From contig JAJFLX010000012.1 of the NCBI GenBank assembly GCA_021772465.1, positions 1 to 64,000 of the forward strand: 64,000 bases of DNA. The letters run 5' to 3'. Each line of letters starts with the position of its first letter. Position 1 is the first letter of the stretch. Shown piece by piece: positions 17,223 to 24,330 of the stretch. A program made the position numbers and the translations under genes. The notes beneath the pieces were generated by a model that was not told the DNA's origin, searched no databases, and saw only the letters and a program-made list of their open reading frames with translations. This DNA comes from Chlamydiota bacterium (GTDB lineage: Bacteria > Chlamydiota > Chlamydiia > Chlamydiales > JAAKFR01).

Positions 17223-17974
17223 CTCTTTTACACCAAGCACGCTTTGTCTGCCTCGATTGTGAGTTCACAGGGCTTGATCTAGAAAAAGATCGACTCCTCG
17301 AGCTCGCGGCTATTCGTTTCACATTTGAGAGTCCTGAAAAGGAGTTTGACGCCCTTGTGAACCCCGGCTGCACCATCTCTCCCGAATCTTACAAAATTCA
17401 CCATATCTCTGAAGAGATGATCAGAGACAAGCCCTCTGTTGAAGCCCTTCTTCCCGAGTTTCTCGCCTTTGTGGGAAAGGATAGGATCGTAGGCCACGCC
17501 GTGGGTATTGACATTGAGATGATAGATTTGGCAGCTAAGCGGGCTAGCATCCCTTGCTCACTCAAAGAGCGCCCTTTTTTCGACACCTTGCGCCTAGCTC
17601 GACACTATGGAGATAGCCCTAACAACTCCCTTGGAAGCCTCGCCTCCCATTTCAATATTCCCATAGGGCGGGCACATCGTGCTTTGGATGATGTAAAAAT
17701 GAATATTGAGGTGTTCAAGCATTTGACAAAGAGATTTAAAACTGTCGAGCAAGTCGAAAAATTATTATCTAAACCCATAAAGATGAAATTCATGCCGCTC
17801 GGCAAGCATAAGGGGAGGCCTTTTTCAGAGATCCCTCTCAAATATTTGCAGTGGGCCTCGCACATGGACTTCGATGGGGATTTGCTCTTCTCCATCCGTT
17901 TGGAGCTTAAAAAGCGCAAACAAGGGGGGGGCTTTTCTCATTCAACTAATCCCTTTGGAGAGCTACAACTATGA
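17219..17974 (+). CDS. DnaQ-like 3'-5' exonuclease with C-terminal DUF3820-like domain
   Basis: This 251-residue DEDDh exonuclease has ExoI DCEFTGLD (D13, E15), Exo[15 protein letters not shown] and ExoIII HRALDD. It resembles the epsilon proofreading subunit or a stand-alone repair exonuclease. The C-terminal 60 residues ([28 protein letters not shown] and following) match the short DUF3820-type module often fused to such nucleases. The start is GTG within the engB stop (GTGA), and the stop overlaps pdxS (ATGA). Chlamydia has a second dnaQ gene beside the yjeE homologue. Whether it serves replication or repair cannot be told from sequence. Confidence 0.88.
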   Translation: MTLLHQARFVCLDCEFTGLDLEKDRLLELAAIRFTFESPEKEFDALVNPGCTISPESYKIHHISEEMIRDKPSVEALLPEFLAFVGKDRIVGHAVGIDIEMIDLAAKRASIPCSLKERPFFDTLRLARHYGDSPNNSLGSLASHFNIPIGRAHRALDDVKMNIEVFKHLTKRFKTVEQVEKLLSKPIKMKFMPLGKHKGRPFSEIPLKYLQWASHMDFDGDLLFSIRLELKKRKQGGGFSHSTNPFGELQL

Positions 17975-18843
17975 GTGAAACATTAAAACGCGGGCTTGCA
18001 GAAATGTTGAAAGGGGGCGTCATCATGGATGTCGTCACCCCAGAGCAAGCAAAGATCGCAGAAGCTTCAGGCGCTGTTGCTGTCATGGCATTAGAGCGGA
18101 TCCCCTCTGATATTCGCGCCGAAGGGGGAGTTTCACGCATGTCTCCTCCCGATTTGATCCGCGCTATTCAAGAGGCTGTGACCATTCCTGTTATGGCAAA
18201 ATGCCGCATTGGACATTTCGTCGAGGCGCAAATTCTTCAAGCGCTTGAAGTCGATTTCATCGATGAAAGCGAGGTGCTCACCCCTGCAGATGAGATGCAT
18301 CACATCGACAAGCACCCTTTTGCCATCCCCTTCGTCTGCGGAGCGACTGACCTTGGAGAGGCGCTTCGCCGTATTGGTGAAGGCGCCTCGATGATTCGCT
18401 CGAAAGGGGAAGCGGGCACAGGCAATATTGTCGAAGCTGTCCGTCACATGCGGGCGCTGCGCTCAGGCATCAGACACTTGCAGCAGCTGGAGCCAGATGA
18501 GTGGATGAGCGCAGCCAAGCAGCTTTGCGCCCCCTACGAGCTTGTTCGAGCTGTTGCGGAGAGAGGCTGCCTCCCAGTCCCCCTCTTTTCAGCTGGCGGC
18601 ATCGCCACTCCGGCCGATGCAGCGCTGATGCGCCAACTCGGAGCGCAAAGTGTTTTTGTCGGCTCAGGAATTTTTAAATCGAGTGACCCAGTGGCTAGAG
18701 CCGAAGCGATTGTGCTCGCTACAACCTACTTTGACGACCCGAAAAAACTTGTCGAGGCCTCTGAAGGGCTCTCAGGGGGGATGAGCGGTCTTGATCTACG
18801 CCAGCTGAGCGAGAAAGAGCTGCTCGCTTCAAGAGGATGGTGA
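17971..18843 (+). CDS. pdxS: Pyridoxal 5'-phosphate synthase, lyase subunit
   Basis: PdxS builds PLP from ribose 5-phosphate, glyceraldehyde 3-phosphate and ammonia delivered by PdxT. The 290-residue length is typical. Family motifs are GGVIMDVV (D20), [14 protein letters not shown], the Schiff-base lysine K77 in [26 protein letters not shown] and the second lysine K145 in [12 protein letters not shown]. It starts within the dnaQ-like stop (ATGA) and is separated from pdxT by one base. The DXP-independent route makes this organism potentially independent of host vitamin B6. I do not recall pdxST in the classical Chlamydiaceae, so this may be a lineage-specific acquisition or retention. Confidence 0.97.
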   Translation: MSETLKRGLAEMLKGGVIMDVVTPEQAKIAEASGAVAVMALERIPSDIRAEGGVSRMSPPDLIRAIQEAVTIPVMAKCRIGHFVEAQILQALEVDFIDESEVLTPADEMHHIDKHPFAIPFVCGATDLGEALRRIGEGASMIRSKGEAGTGNIVEAVRHMRALRSGIRHLQQLEPDEWMSAAKQLCAPYELVRAVAERGCLPVPLFSAGGIATPADAALMRQLGAQSVFVGSGIFKSSDPVARAEAIVLATTYFDDPKKLVEASEGLSGGMSGLDLRQLSEKELLASRGW

Positions 18844-18844
18844 G

Positions 18845-19384
18845 ATGCGAATCGGCATCCTTGCTCTACAAGGGGCGTATGTTAAACACCAAGAGATGCT
18901 CAACCGACTGGGGTGCCGCTCGATTTTTGTCCGTTTTCCCCATGACTTAGTGGGGCTCGATGCGCTCCTACTCCCCGGGGGTGAATCGACTTCCATGCAC
19001 TATCAACTTGTCCGCACAGGCCTTCTTTCTCCTATCAAAGAGTTTGCGTGTTCTCATCCTGTTTTTGGAACCTGCGCTGGTCTCATTTTGCTCGCCGATT
19101 GGGGCCTTCTCGATATCACAGTGGCTCGAAACGCTTATGGGCGGCAAGCCGCCTCATTTTCAAAGGAGCTGGAGATAAAACTCACCCCTCCTAAAAAAAT
19201 AGAAGCCGTTTTCATACGTGCTCCAAAAATCGAAAAAATTCACTCCTCTGAGATCGAGGTGCTCGCTGATACCCCTGTTTTTATCCGGCAGGGGAAATAT
19301 TTAGCAGCTACTTTTCATCCCGAGTTGACAAATGACCCCTCTATCCATCACTATTTTATTCAACTATGCGAGAAAAAACTGTAG
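18845..19384 (+). CDS. pdxT: Pyridoxal 5'-phosphate synthase, glutaminase subunit
   Basis: PdxT is a class I glutamine amidotransferase that supplies ammonia to PdxS. The 179-residue protein has LLPGGESTSMHYQL (oxyanion and PdxS contact region), the nucleophile C77 in VFGTCAGLILLA, and H158 and E160 in ATFHPELT, completing the triad. It is adjacent to pdxS as in most PdxST systems. Its 3' end overlaps the acyl-CoA thioesterase gene by 19 bp. Confidence 0.96.
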   Translation: MRIGILALQGAYVKHQEMLNRLGCRSIFVRFPHDLVGLDALLLPGGESTSMHYQLVRTGLLSPIKEFACSHPVFGTCAGLILLADWGLLDITVARNAYGRQAASFSKELEIKLTPPKKIEAVFIRAPKIEKIHSSEIEVLADTPVFIRQGKYLAATFHPELTNDPSIHHYFIQLCEKKL

Positions 19385-19860
19385 CCGAGACGGCGATCCA
19401 TCACCACACCTACAAGATCTTCCCAAACGATCTCAATACGAATAAAACCGTTTTTGGAGGGCTGGTGATGAGCACCCTCGACCGTCTTGCGCTAGTGGTT
19501 GCAGAGAGACATAGCGAGTGTGTCTGTGTGACTGTTTCAGTCGATGCGCTCCACTTTCTCGCCCCTGCCTATGAGGGGGAAATTCTTCTTTTCAGCGCCT
19601 CTCTCAACAGGACCTGGAGGAGCTCTATGGAGGTGGGAGTACGCGTCGATGCAGAAAACCCGAGAACAGGTGAGCATCGCCATGTGGTCTCTGCCTATTT
19701 CACTTTTGTCGCCCTAGATGAAAAGAACCGGCCTCGCAAAATCGCTCCGGTCAAACCCGAAACAGACGAGCAAAAAAATCGGTACCAAGAGGCCGAGCTA
19801 CGCCGCAATCACCGCATCGCTTTCTCTTTGAAAAGAAAAGCTAGGGATAAAGGCGAGTGA
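19366..19860 (+). CDS. Acyl-CoA thioesterase, hot-dog fold (YciA/BACH type)
   Basis: The 164-residue protein has the pattern FPNDLNTNKTVFGGLVMSTLDRLALVVAERH, matching the N-x-x-G-x-x-F/H-G-G-x-x-M-x-x-x-D motif of hexameric acyl-CoA thioesterases. This is followed by TVSVDALHFLAPAYEGEIL and a terminal HRIAFSLKRKA. It hydrolyses acyl-CoA to free acid and CoA. The tail is strongly basic. It closes the seven-gene operon and converges on pdxH with a 20-bp overlap. A homologue occupies a similar position near dnaQ2 in Chlamydia, so pdxST look like the inserted part. Confidence 0.88.
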   Translation: MREKTVAETAIHHHTYKIFPNDLNTNKTVFGGLVMSTLDRLALVVAERHSECVCVTVSVDALHFLAPAYEGEILLFSASLNRTWRSSMEVGVRVDAENPRTGEHRHVVSAYFTFVALDEKNRPRKIAPVKPETDEQKNRYQEAELRRNHRIAFSLKRKARDKGE

Positions 19861-20476
19861 AGAGCCAATCGCTCTTTGTTTTCACATACACAAAACGGTC
19901 GTGCAGTCGATTTTTTTGACCCTTCCAAAATTCCACCCGCTCGGGTACTAATCGGTACCCTCCCCAGTTTTTCGGACAAGGGATCTCCTTACCGCGGTAG
20001 TCGCGCTTCAGGCGGGCAAAACTCTCTTCTAGATCTGCACGTGAGAGAAGTGGTTCACTCTGATCCGAAGCAAGAGCTGCGAGCTGCGCCCCACGGGGCC
20101 TTTTTTTGAAGTAGAGCAAAGACTCTTTTCTCGGCGTTCGTTCGATGTTTCCCTCCACGCACACTTGGCGGTAGAGCTCTCTCCACCAAAACGTGAGCGC
20201 TCCAAAGTGGTGGCGTTCTAGATGGCGCCCCTTTCGGCTCCCGTAGTGAGTGAAAAAGACAAACCCCTTTCGATCAACTTTTTTAAGAAGTACAGTTCGC
20301 GCTGTGGGGCGCCCTCCCTCCGAGAGAGTTGAGAGAGTCATCCCGTTTGGCTCCATAACCTCTGCTCGACACGCCTCTTCAAGCCATAGCTGAAACTGGA
20401 CAATCGGATCGGGTTTCAGCTCAACAAGAGGCGCATCTTGGTACTCGGAGCGAATTTTCTCGATGGAACGTTTCAT
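19841..20476 (-). CDS. pdxH: Pyridoxamine/pyridoxine 5'-phosphate oxidase
   Basis: PdxH oxidises PNP or PMP to PLP with FMN. The 211-residue protein has RTVLLKKVDRKGFVFFTHYGSRKG (the FMN-binding RxVLLK..G..F.T...S.K), WWRELYRQVCVEGNIER, SEPLLSRADLEE and the C-terminal dimerisation motif EFWKGQKNRLHDRFVY. All hallmark residues are present. It faces the pdxST operon tail to tail, so de novo synthesis and salvage of B6 are co-located but transcribed from opposite strands. Confidence 0.96.
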   Translation of the reverse strand: MKRSIEKIRSEYQDAPLVELKPDPIVQFQLWLEEACRAEVMEPNGMTLSTLSEGGRPTARTVLLKKVDRKGFVFFTHYGSRKGRHLERHHFGALTFWWRELYRQVCVEGNIERTPRKESLLYFKKRPRGAQLAALASDQSEPLLSRADLEESFARLKRDYRGKEIPCPKNWGGYRLVPERVEFWKGQKNRLHDRFVYVKTKSDWLFTRLYP

Positions 20477-20518
20477 CCCCCTTTGGTATAGCTAGAAAAA
20501 AGAAATTGGAGAAGTGTT

Positions 20519-21727
20519 ATGTCTTACCGATCGATGAAACAACTCCCTATCGCTGGAAAACGTCTCCTGATGCGGGTCGATTTCAACGTTCCTCTCGATA
20601 GTGAGGGCTTTGTCGTCGATACGACAAGAATCGAAGCTGCGTTACCCTCGATCCGCTATGTTCTCGAGCAAGGGGGCTCATTGATTTTGATGAGTCATTT
20701 GGGACGCCCGAAAGCTGAAGTCGATCCCAAGCTATCTTTAGCCCCTGTTGCTAAGTTGCTCAGCCATCTACTTGAGCGAGAGGTGGAGATGGCCCGAGAT
20801 TGTGTGGGAGAAGCCGTCCAAAAAAGGGCCCATGCTTTACAACCTGGTGAGGTTCTTTTACTCGAAAACCTCCGCTTTCACCGAGCGGAGACCCACCCTG
20901 AGGAGGCTCCAGAGTTTGCAAAAGAGCTCGCAAACTTAGCCGATCTCTATGTCAATGATGCGTTTGGAACAGCTCATCGCAAACATAGTTCCAACTACAC
21001 GATCTGCTCTTATTTCGAAGGGCGTGCAGCGGTTGGTTTGCTGCTCGAAAAAGAGCTCAGACTACTCGGAGAGGCTCTCAGTCATCCTAAGCGCCCTTTT
21101 GTCGCCATTTTGGGGGGCGCGAAAGTTGCATCGAAAATTGGTGTCATTAAATCCCTTCTCAAAAGAGTGGATCACCTTCTCATTGGAGGTGGGATGGCCT
21201 ACACTTTCTTGCACGCTCAGGGGATAGAAATTGGGAATTCCTTGCTCGATCCAGACTTGGTTGGACTTGCAAGTGAGCTGCTCAAAACATTTGGAGAAAA
21301 AATTATTCTCCCTCTAGATTGCATGGCCGCTAAAGAGTGTAGCGAACAGGCGCAAGCGGAGCTCTTCTCTTTCAAGGAGGGCATCTCGCCAGAATATCAA
21401 GCGCTCGATTTAGGGCCAAAAACTCAAGCTCGCTTTCAAGAGGTGTTGAGCACAGCAAAAACTGTACTCTGGAATGGCCCCCTTGGGGTCTATGAATTTG
21501 AAAATTATGCCAAAGGAACCGAAAATCTCGCGCAGTACGTGAGCCGTTTAGATGCGACGAGCATCGTCGGGGGAGGAGATTTGATCACAGCTATCCATCA
21601 AGTCACACTCTCTCGTCCCTTTACGCTCGTGTCAACCGGAGGGGGAGCGATGCTCGAATTTATTCAAGAGAATGGAAATTTGCCTGCTTTAAGCGAGCTG
21701 AAAGAGCGCTCTTCCAACTCTCTATAA
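20519..21727 (+). CDS. pgk: Phosphoglycerate kinase
   Basis: The 402-residue enzyme is of normal length. It has RVDFNVPLD, LILMSHLGRP, LLLENLRFHRAE, NDAFGTAHRKHSS (active-site region), AILGGAKVASKI, ALDLGPKT, WNGPLGVYEF and GGGDLITAI. It interconverts 1,3-bisphosphoglycerate and 3-phosphoglycerate with ATP formation. GGAG lies 8 nt upstream of the ATG. It is monocistronic as far as visible and converges with the membrane-protein trio, with only 14 bp between stops. Confidence 0.97.
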   Translation: MSYRSMKQLPIAGKRLLMRVDFNVPLDSEGFVVDTTRIEAALPSIRYVLEQGGSLILMSHLGRPKAEVDPKLSLAPVAKLLSHLLEREVEMARDCVGEAVQKRAHALQPGEVLLLENLRFHRAETHPEEAPEFAKELANLADLYVNDAFGTAHRKHSSNYTICSYFEGRAAVGLLLEKELRLLGEALSHPKRPFVAILGGAKVASKIGVIKSLLKRVDHLLIGGGMAYTFLHAQGIEIGNSLLDPDLVGLASELLKTFGEKIILPLDCMAAKECSEQAQAELFSFKEGISPEYQALDLGPKTQARFQEVLSTAKTVLWNGPLGVYEFENYAKGTENLAQYVSRLDATSIVGGGDLITAIHQVTLSRPFTLVSTGGGAMLEFIQENGNLPALSELKERSSNSL

Positions 21728-21741
21728 CGACACTTCCTATG

Positions 21742-22314
21742 CTAGTTCTTATCAAAAACAAAGCCTCGACGAGGCTGGAGGTCTTCTTCATCAATTTGCT
21801 TGGGCAACCTGTAGATTCCTATGTACAAGAGCCCCGCGTACCCTACTATAGGCGTGGCGATAGCAACAGGAAGCCCGAGAGCTAATCGATTGGGCAGATA
21901 ACCTGTAATGCCTAATGCTCCGAGCGCGATAAAAGTGCTGAGTAGACCTATAGCAACCACCGTCTCAGGCAAGTACTTTCGCTTGAAAACAACATAGCCG
22001 ACGCCAAACACATTTTTGGCAGCTAGAGCTCCTAGCAAGGCGAGTGATGAGAATACAACGACTCGAATAGCTCCCCCTCGCAAAGAAGAGATCGCGCCAG
22101 TAGAAATGGAGAGCCCGATTACAAAAAGAGAGAACATTGCAATGTGGTGCAAGGCAATTCCCGAAACTCTCGAGCAGGTGATTTGAGCCTCTTTAGCTCC
22201 ATCAATGGTTTGAGTAATGAGAGCCCAACGTTCTCTAACAGGCATTCTTTGAGACTGCTCTACAGGATCTAGACCCTTAAAAACGGCCTTACTTTTTGCC
22301 GCATTCAAAGTCAT
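21742..22314 (-). CDS. Multi-pass membrane protein, paralogue 3 of a tandem trio (190 aa)
   Basis: About 25 hydrophilic residues are followed by hydrophobic segments near 50-72, 76-98, 115-140 and 148-170, then a polar tail. The core ALGALGITGYLPNRLALG matches the GFGVTGRLPSYGIG and GYGAVGGLSIGG cores of the two upstream genes, so all three are paralogous. It has no signal peptide and no catalytic motif. The ATG lies in the stop of the preceding gene (ATGA at 22311-22314). The repeated small-residue helices suggest channels, holins or inclusion-membrane proteins; this is inference. I do not recognise the family. Confidence 0.7.
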   Translation of the reverse strand: MTLNAAKSKAVFKGLDPVEQSQRMPVRERWALITQTIDGAKEAQITCSRVSGIALHHIAMFSLFVIGLSISTGAISSLRGGAIRVVVFSSLALLGALAAKNVFGVGYVVFKRKYLPETVVAIGLLSTFIALGALGITGYLPNRLALGLPVAIATPIVGYAGLLYIGIYRLPKQIDEEDLQPRRGFVFDKN

Positions 22315-22724
22315 AGCCTAGACCTCATATCTAAACAGCCCCCAGCAGAAATAACGGGAAAAGCTGCACCCAAAAGACTATAGAGCGCAATATTGAGGAT
22401 TGCTTTTCTCTGGATAATGCCGCCAATAGAAAGTCCTCCGACAGCGCCATAGCCAGCAAAAATCAAACTCATCCCTAGCACAACAAACTTCCAATCCTTT
22501 CTCACTTTTTTGCTAGACAAGGTGGCGCCCATTCCAAGTAGTCCAACCCCACTTAAAGCTGCCACTGCAATCCCAGCATTTTTCATCGCAGCTGCTCCAC
22601 TTGCCCCATAGTATTGAATGCAGTTGAGGGCAATATAGGAGATAATAGTAAAAGCTAATCCTGCAACTACTAATTTTGAAGGAGGTTGCTTGTAAAATTT
22701 ACTTTTAACACTTCCCGTCCTCAT
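22311..22724 (-). CDS. Multi-pass membrane protein, paralogue 2 of a tandem trio (137 aa)
   Basis: I chose ATG 22724, which overlaps the upstream stop as ATGA; a longer frame to 22820 would overlap that gene by 100 bp without need. The protein begins with a basic stretch (MRTGSVKSKFYKQPPSK) and has about four membrane helices rich in Gly and Ala. The core GYGAVGGLSIGGI is equivalent to GFGVTGRLPSYGI in paralogue 1. A short basic loop, SSKKVRKDWK, matches NNSRRKVD of paralogue 1 in position. Function unknown. Confidence 0.68.
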   Translation of the reverse strand: MRTGSVKSKFYKQPPSKLVVAGLAFTIISYIALNCIQYYGASGAAAMKNAGIAVAALSGVGLLGMGATLSSKKVRKDWKFVVLGMSLIFAGYGAVGGLSIGGIIQRKAILNIALYSLLGAAFPVISAGGCLDMRSRL

Positions 22725-23152
22725 GTATTTTCGAGCTCCCTTTTTATTTCTGAGGCATAAAGGCGAACAGAGAATCCATAAAACAGCGCTGTCGCTCCAA
22801 ATGTTGCGCAAGATAGCCACCCGATGCCATAGCTAGGAAGCCGCCCAGTCACCCCGAAACCTCCGATCACAATAAGTGTAGCAGCGAGGAAGCCCGAGGC
22901 GATCAGATCTACCTTCCTTCTCGAGTTATTTCCTCCCATGAGCTGAATCCCATAGGCGCCTGCTCCTAAAACAACGACTGCAATGCTGATGCGTCTTGCT
23001 GGCACCGCTCCTGTCAAGGCATAGGCTGAGAGAATTAAAAGGGCGAGCTGAAAGACTCTCGCAATTCGGTTGGCCCTCCCTGCAGGGGTCATTTTACCCT
23101 CACAGTTGCGCCAGCCTAGAAAGCTATCCTTGGTCACCTCTCCTATACCCAT
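22721..23152 (-). CDS. Multi-pass membrane protein, paralogue 1 of a tandem trio (143 aa)
   Basis: This is the first gene of the trio. An amphipathic start (MGIGEVTKDSFLGWRNCEGKMTPAGRANR) is followed by about four hydrophobic segments separated by the basic loop NNSRRKVD and the conserved GFGVTGRLPSYGIGW core. The C-terminal tail, SVRLYASEIKRELENT, is charged. The stop overlaps paralogue 2 as ATGA. No homologue is recognised. The helix spacing is close to the bilobed hydrophobic pattern of chlamydial Inc proteins, but here there are two hairpins. Confidence 0.68.
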   Translation of the reverse strand: MGIGEVTKDSFLGWRNCEGKMTPAGRANRIARVFQLALLILSAYALTGAVPARRISIAVVVLGAGAYGIQLMGGNNSRRKVDLIASGFLAATLIVIGGFGVTGRLPSYGIGWLSCATFGATALFYGFSVRLYASEIKRELENT

Positions 23153-23301
23153 GCAGACTATACTAGCAATAAACCATTAAGATTTAATTAATTTTTTAGA
23201 TTCCTTACGGTCCTATCTTGATGAAGATTGACCCCCACCCCGTGGTAGACTTGCTTTGCATGGAAGATGGGGGCACGAAAAGCTTAAAAGGACCCTAGAG
23301 C

Positions 23302-23342
23302 AGCAGGCTAGCAAAATATTTTTTTTTTACAAATAGCCTGCT
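23302..23342. repeat. 9-bp perfect inverted repeat with T-rich loop
   Basis: AGCAGGCTA (23302-23310) and TAGCCTGCT (23334-23342) flank a 23-nt loop that contains ten consecutive T. It lies just beyond the 3' end of the small ankyrin gene. It is not a standard terminator for that gene, because the T-run is inside the loop and on the other strand. Possible small-RNA element or recombination scar. Confidence 0.45.
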
Positions 23343-23379
23343 TTCAACCACCTCTCAACTTCTATGAGTCCACGCGCGC

Positions 23380-23928
23380 TTAGCTAACGTGCTCAGACAG
23401 TAATCGAGCACATGCGTTATGGCCCCTTTCAGTAGCAAGCTCGTAAGCAGTCTTGCCATCTTCGGTAGTGGCAGTCACATCAGCTCCTGCCGCGATCAGC
23501 TTTTCAATGACTGATGCATGGCCCTTAAGGGCAGCAAAATGGAGTGCAGTAGAGCCATTCCTGGTAATGGCACCAGCGTCGGCTCCTGCCGCGATCAATC
23601 TTTTAACAATTGCCTCACGGCCACCGCAGGCAGCAAGTTGGAGTGCAGTATGGCCATCCTTGTCACGGGCATTGACGTCGGCTTCTTCTTTGATTACTGC
23701 CTCAAGATACCCCTCATTCCTTTCCTTCAAAGCGGTAAAAAGTTCATTACGGAGTGTCTCCTCAGCAGACAAGCCTGGCTCGCATAACGCATCTTGAACC
23801 CTTCTCTCATTCCTTCTTTGGATAACATGGGGAATCACTCGAAACCCAATGGGAAAGGATACTATTGCTAATAACCCGAACGAAACGCACCACACGTTAG
23901 CACACGTCCGTTGGCTCATCTTCAACAT
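23380..23928 (-). CDS. Small membrane-anchored ankyrin-repeat protein (about 182 aa)
   Basis: The N-terminus carries one hydrophobic helix (VWCVSFGLLAIVSFPIGFRVI) followed by a basic RRNERR. Then come about three and a half canonical ankyrin repeats with DKDGHTALQLAACGG, TRNGSTALHFAALKGH and TEDGKTAYELATERGH consensus sequences. The repeats are much closer to textbook ankyrin than those of the protein at 162-1829. The start is uncertain: ATG 23928 or ATG 23919, while a GTG at 23991 would extend it by 21 residues. None has a strong ribosome-binding site. It is probably anchored in a membrane with the repeats on one side. A host-interaction role is inferred. Confidence 0.75.
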   Translation of the reverse strand: MLKMSQRTCANVWCVSFGLLAIVSFPIGFRVIPHVIQRRNERRVQDALCEPGLSAEETLRNELFTALKERNEGYLEAVIKEEADVNARDKDGHTALQLAACGGREAIVKRLIAAGADAGAITRNGSTALHFAALKGHASVIEKLIAAGADVTATTEDGKTAYELATERGHNACARLLSEHVS

Positions 23929-24212
23929 AGATCGTAGGTGATTCGAGTTACACCCAGCATGAGCTAAAGCAGTGATTGCTACAAGGGTCACAACTGAAAC
24001 GGTAAATCCTATTTACTCTTTCTTAGAAAGACGATGTGAAGAACTATCAACCCGAATCATACTATAATTAACTCCCTATCCAATTGGATGACATTCAACC
24101 ATATATAAAGACGTTAATTTTTTCGAGAGCAGTTTAGCCTTTTTTCGTTCTTTCTCCCTCAAATCACTTAAATAATGTCTATAATGATGACTATCTGATC
24201 CAAAACGGGGGG
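23929..24212. other. Intergenic stretch between ankyrin gene and NTT transporter
   Basis: The 402-bp gap between the two divergent genes (23929-24330) holds no convincing coding frame. It is AT-rich around 24060-24180, with isolated TATAAT-like hexamers (for example 24063-24068) that lack a matching -35. The only paired promoter seen is the TTGACT/TATCAT element at 24213-24242. Confidence 0.5.
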
Positions 24213-24242
24213 TTGACTTCAAGAGAGAAGATCGTCTATCAT
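24213..24242 (+). promoter_or_regulatory. Putative sigma-70-type promoter for the NTT gene
   Basis: TTGACT (24213-24218) is followed after 18 bp by TATCAT (24237-24242). It faces the transporter and would leave a leader of about 80 nt. Confidence 0.5.
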
Positions 24243-24330
24243 GAGTTCTTTACAGGAGCTCACGGACTGAAATGTCTTACCCTCGTTGCTCATCCTCACT
24301 AGCGTCATTAAACTCCTTACAGGGAGACGC

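Noticed and set aside
17219..17974. Assignment of the DnaQ-like gene as the replicative epsilon subunit
   Set aside because: The C-terminal DUF3820-like module and operon context fit a stand-alone exonuclease at least as well, so no gene symbol was given.
23220..23297. 25-codon ATG frame in the gap before the small ankyrin gene
   Set aside because: There is no ribosome-binding site, it is very short and has no recognisable sequence.
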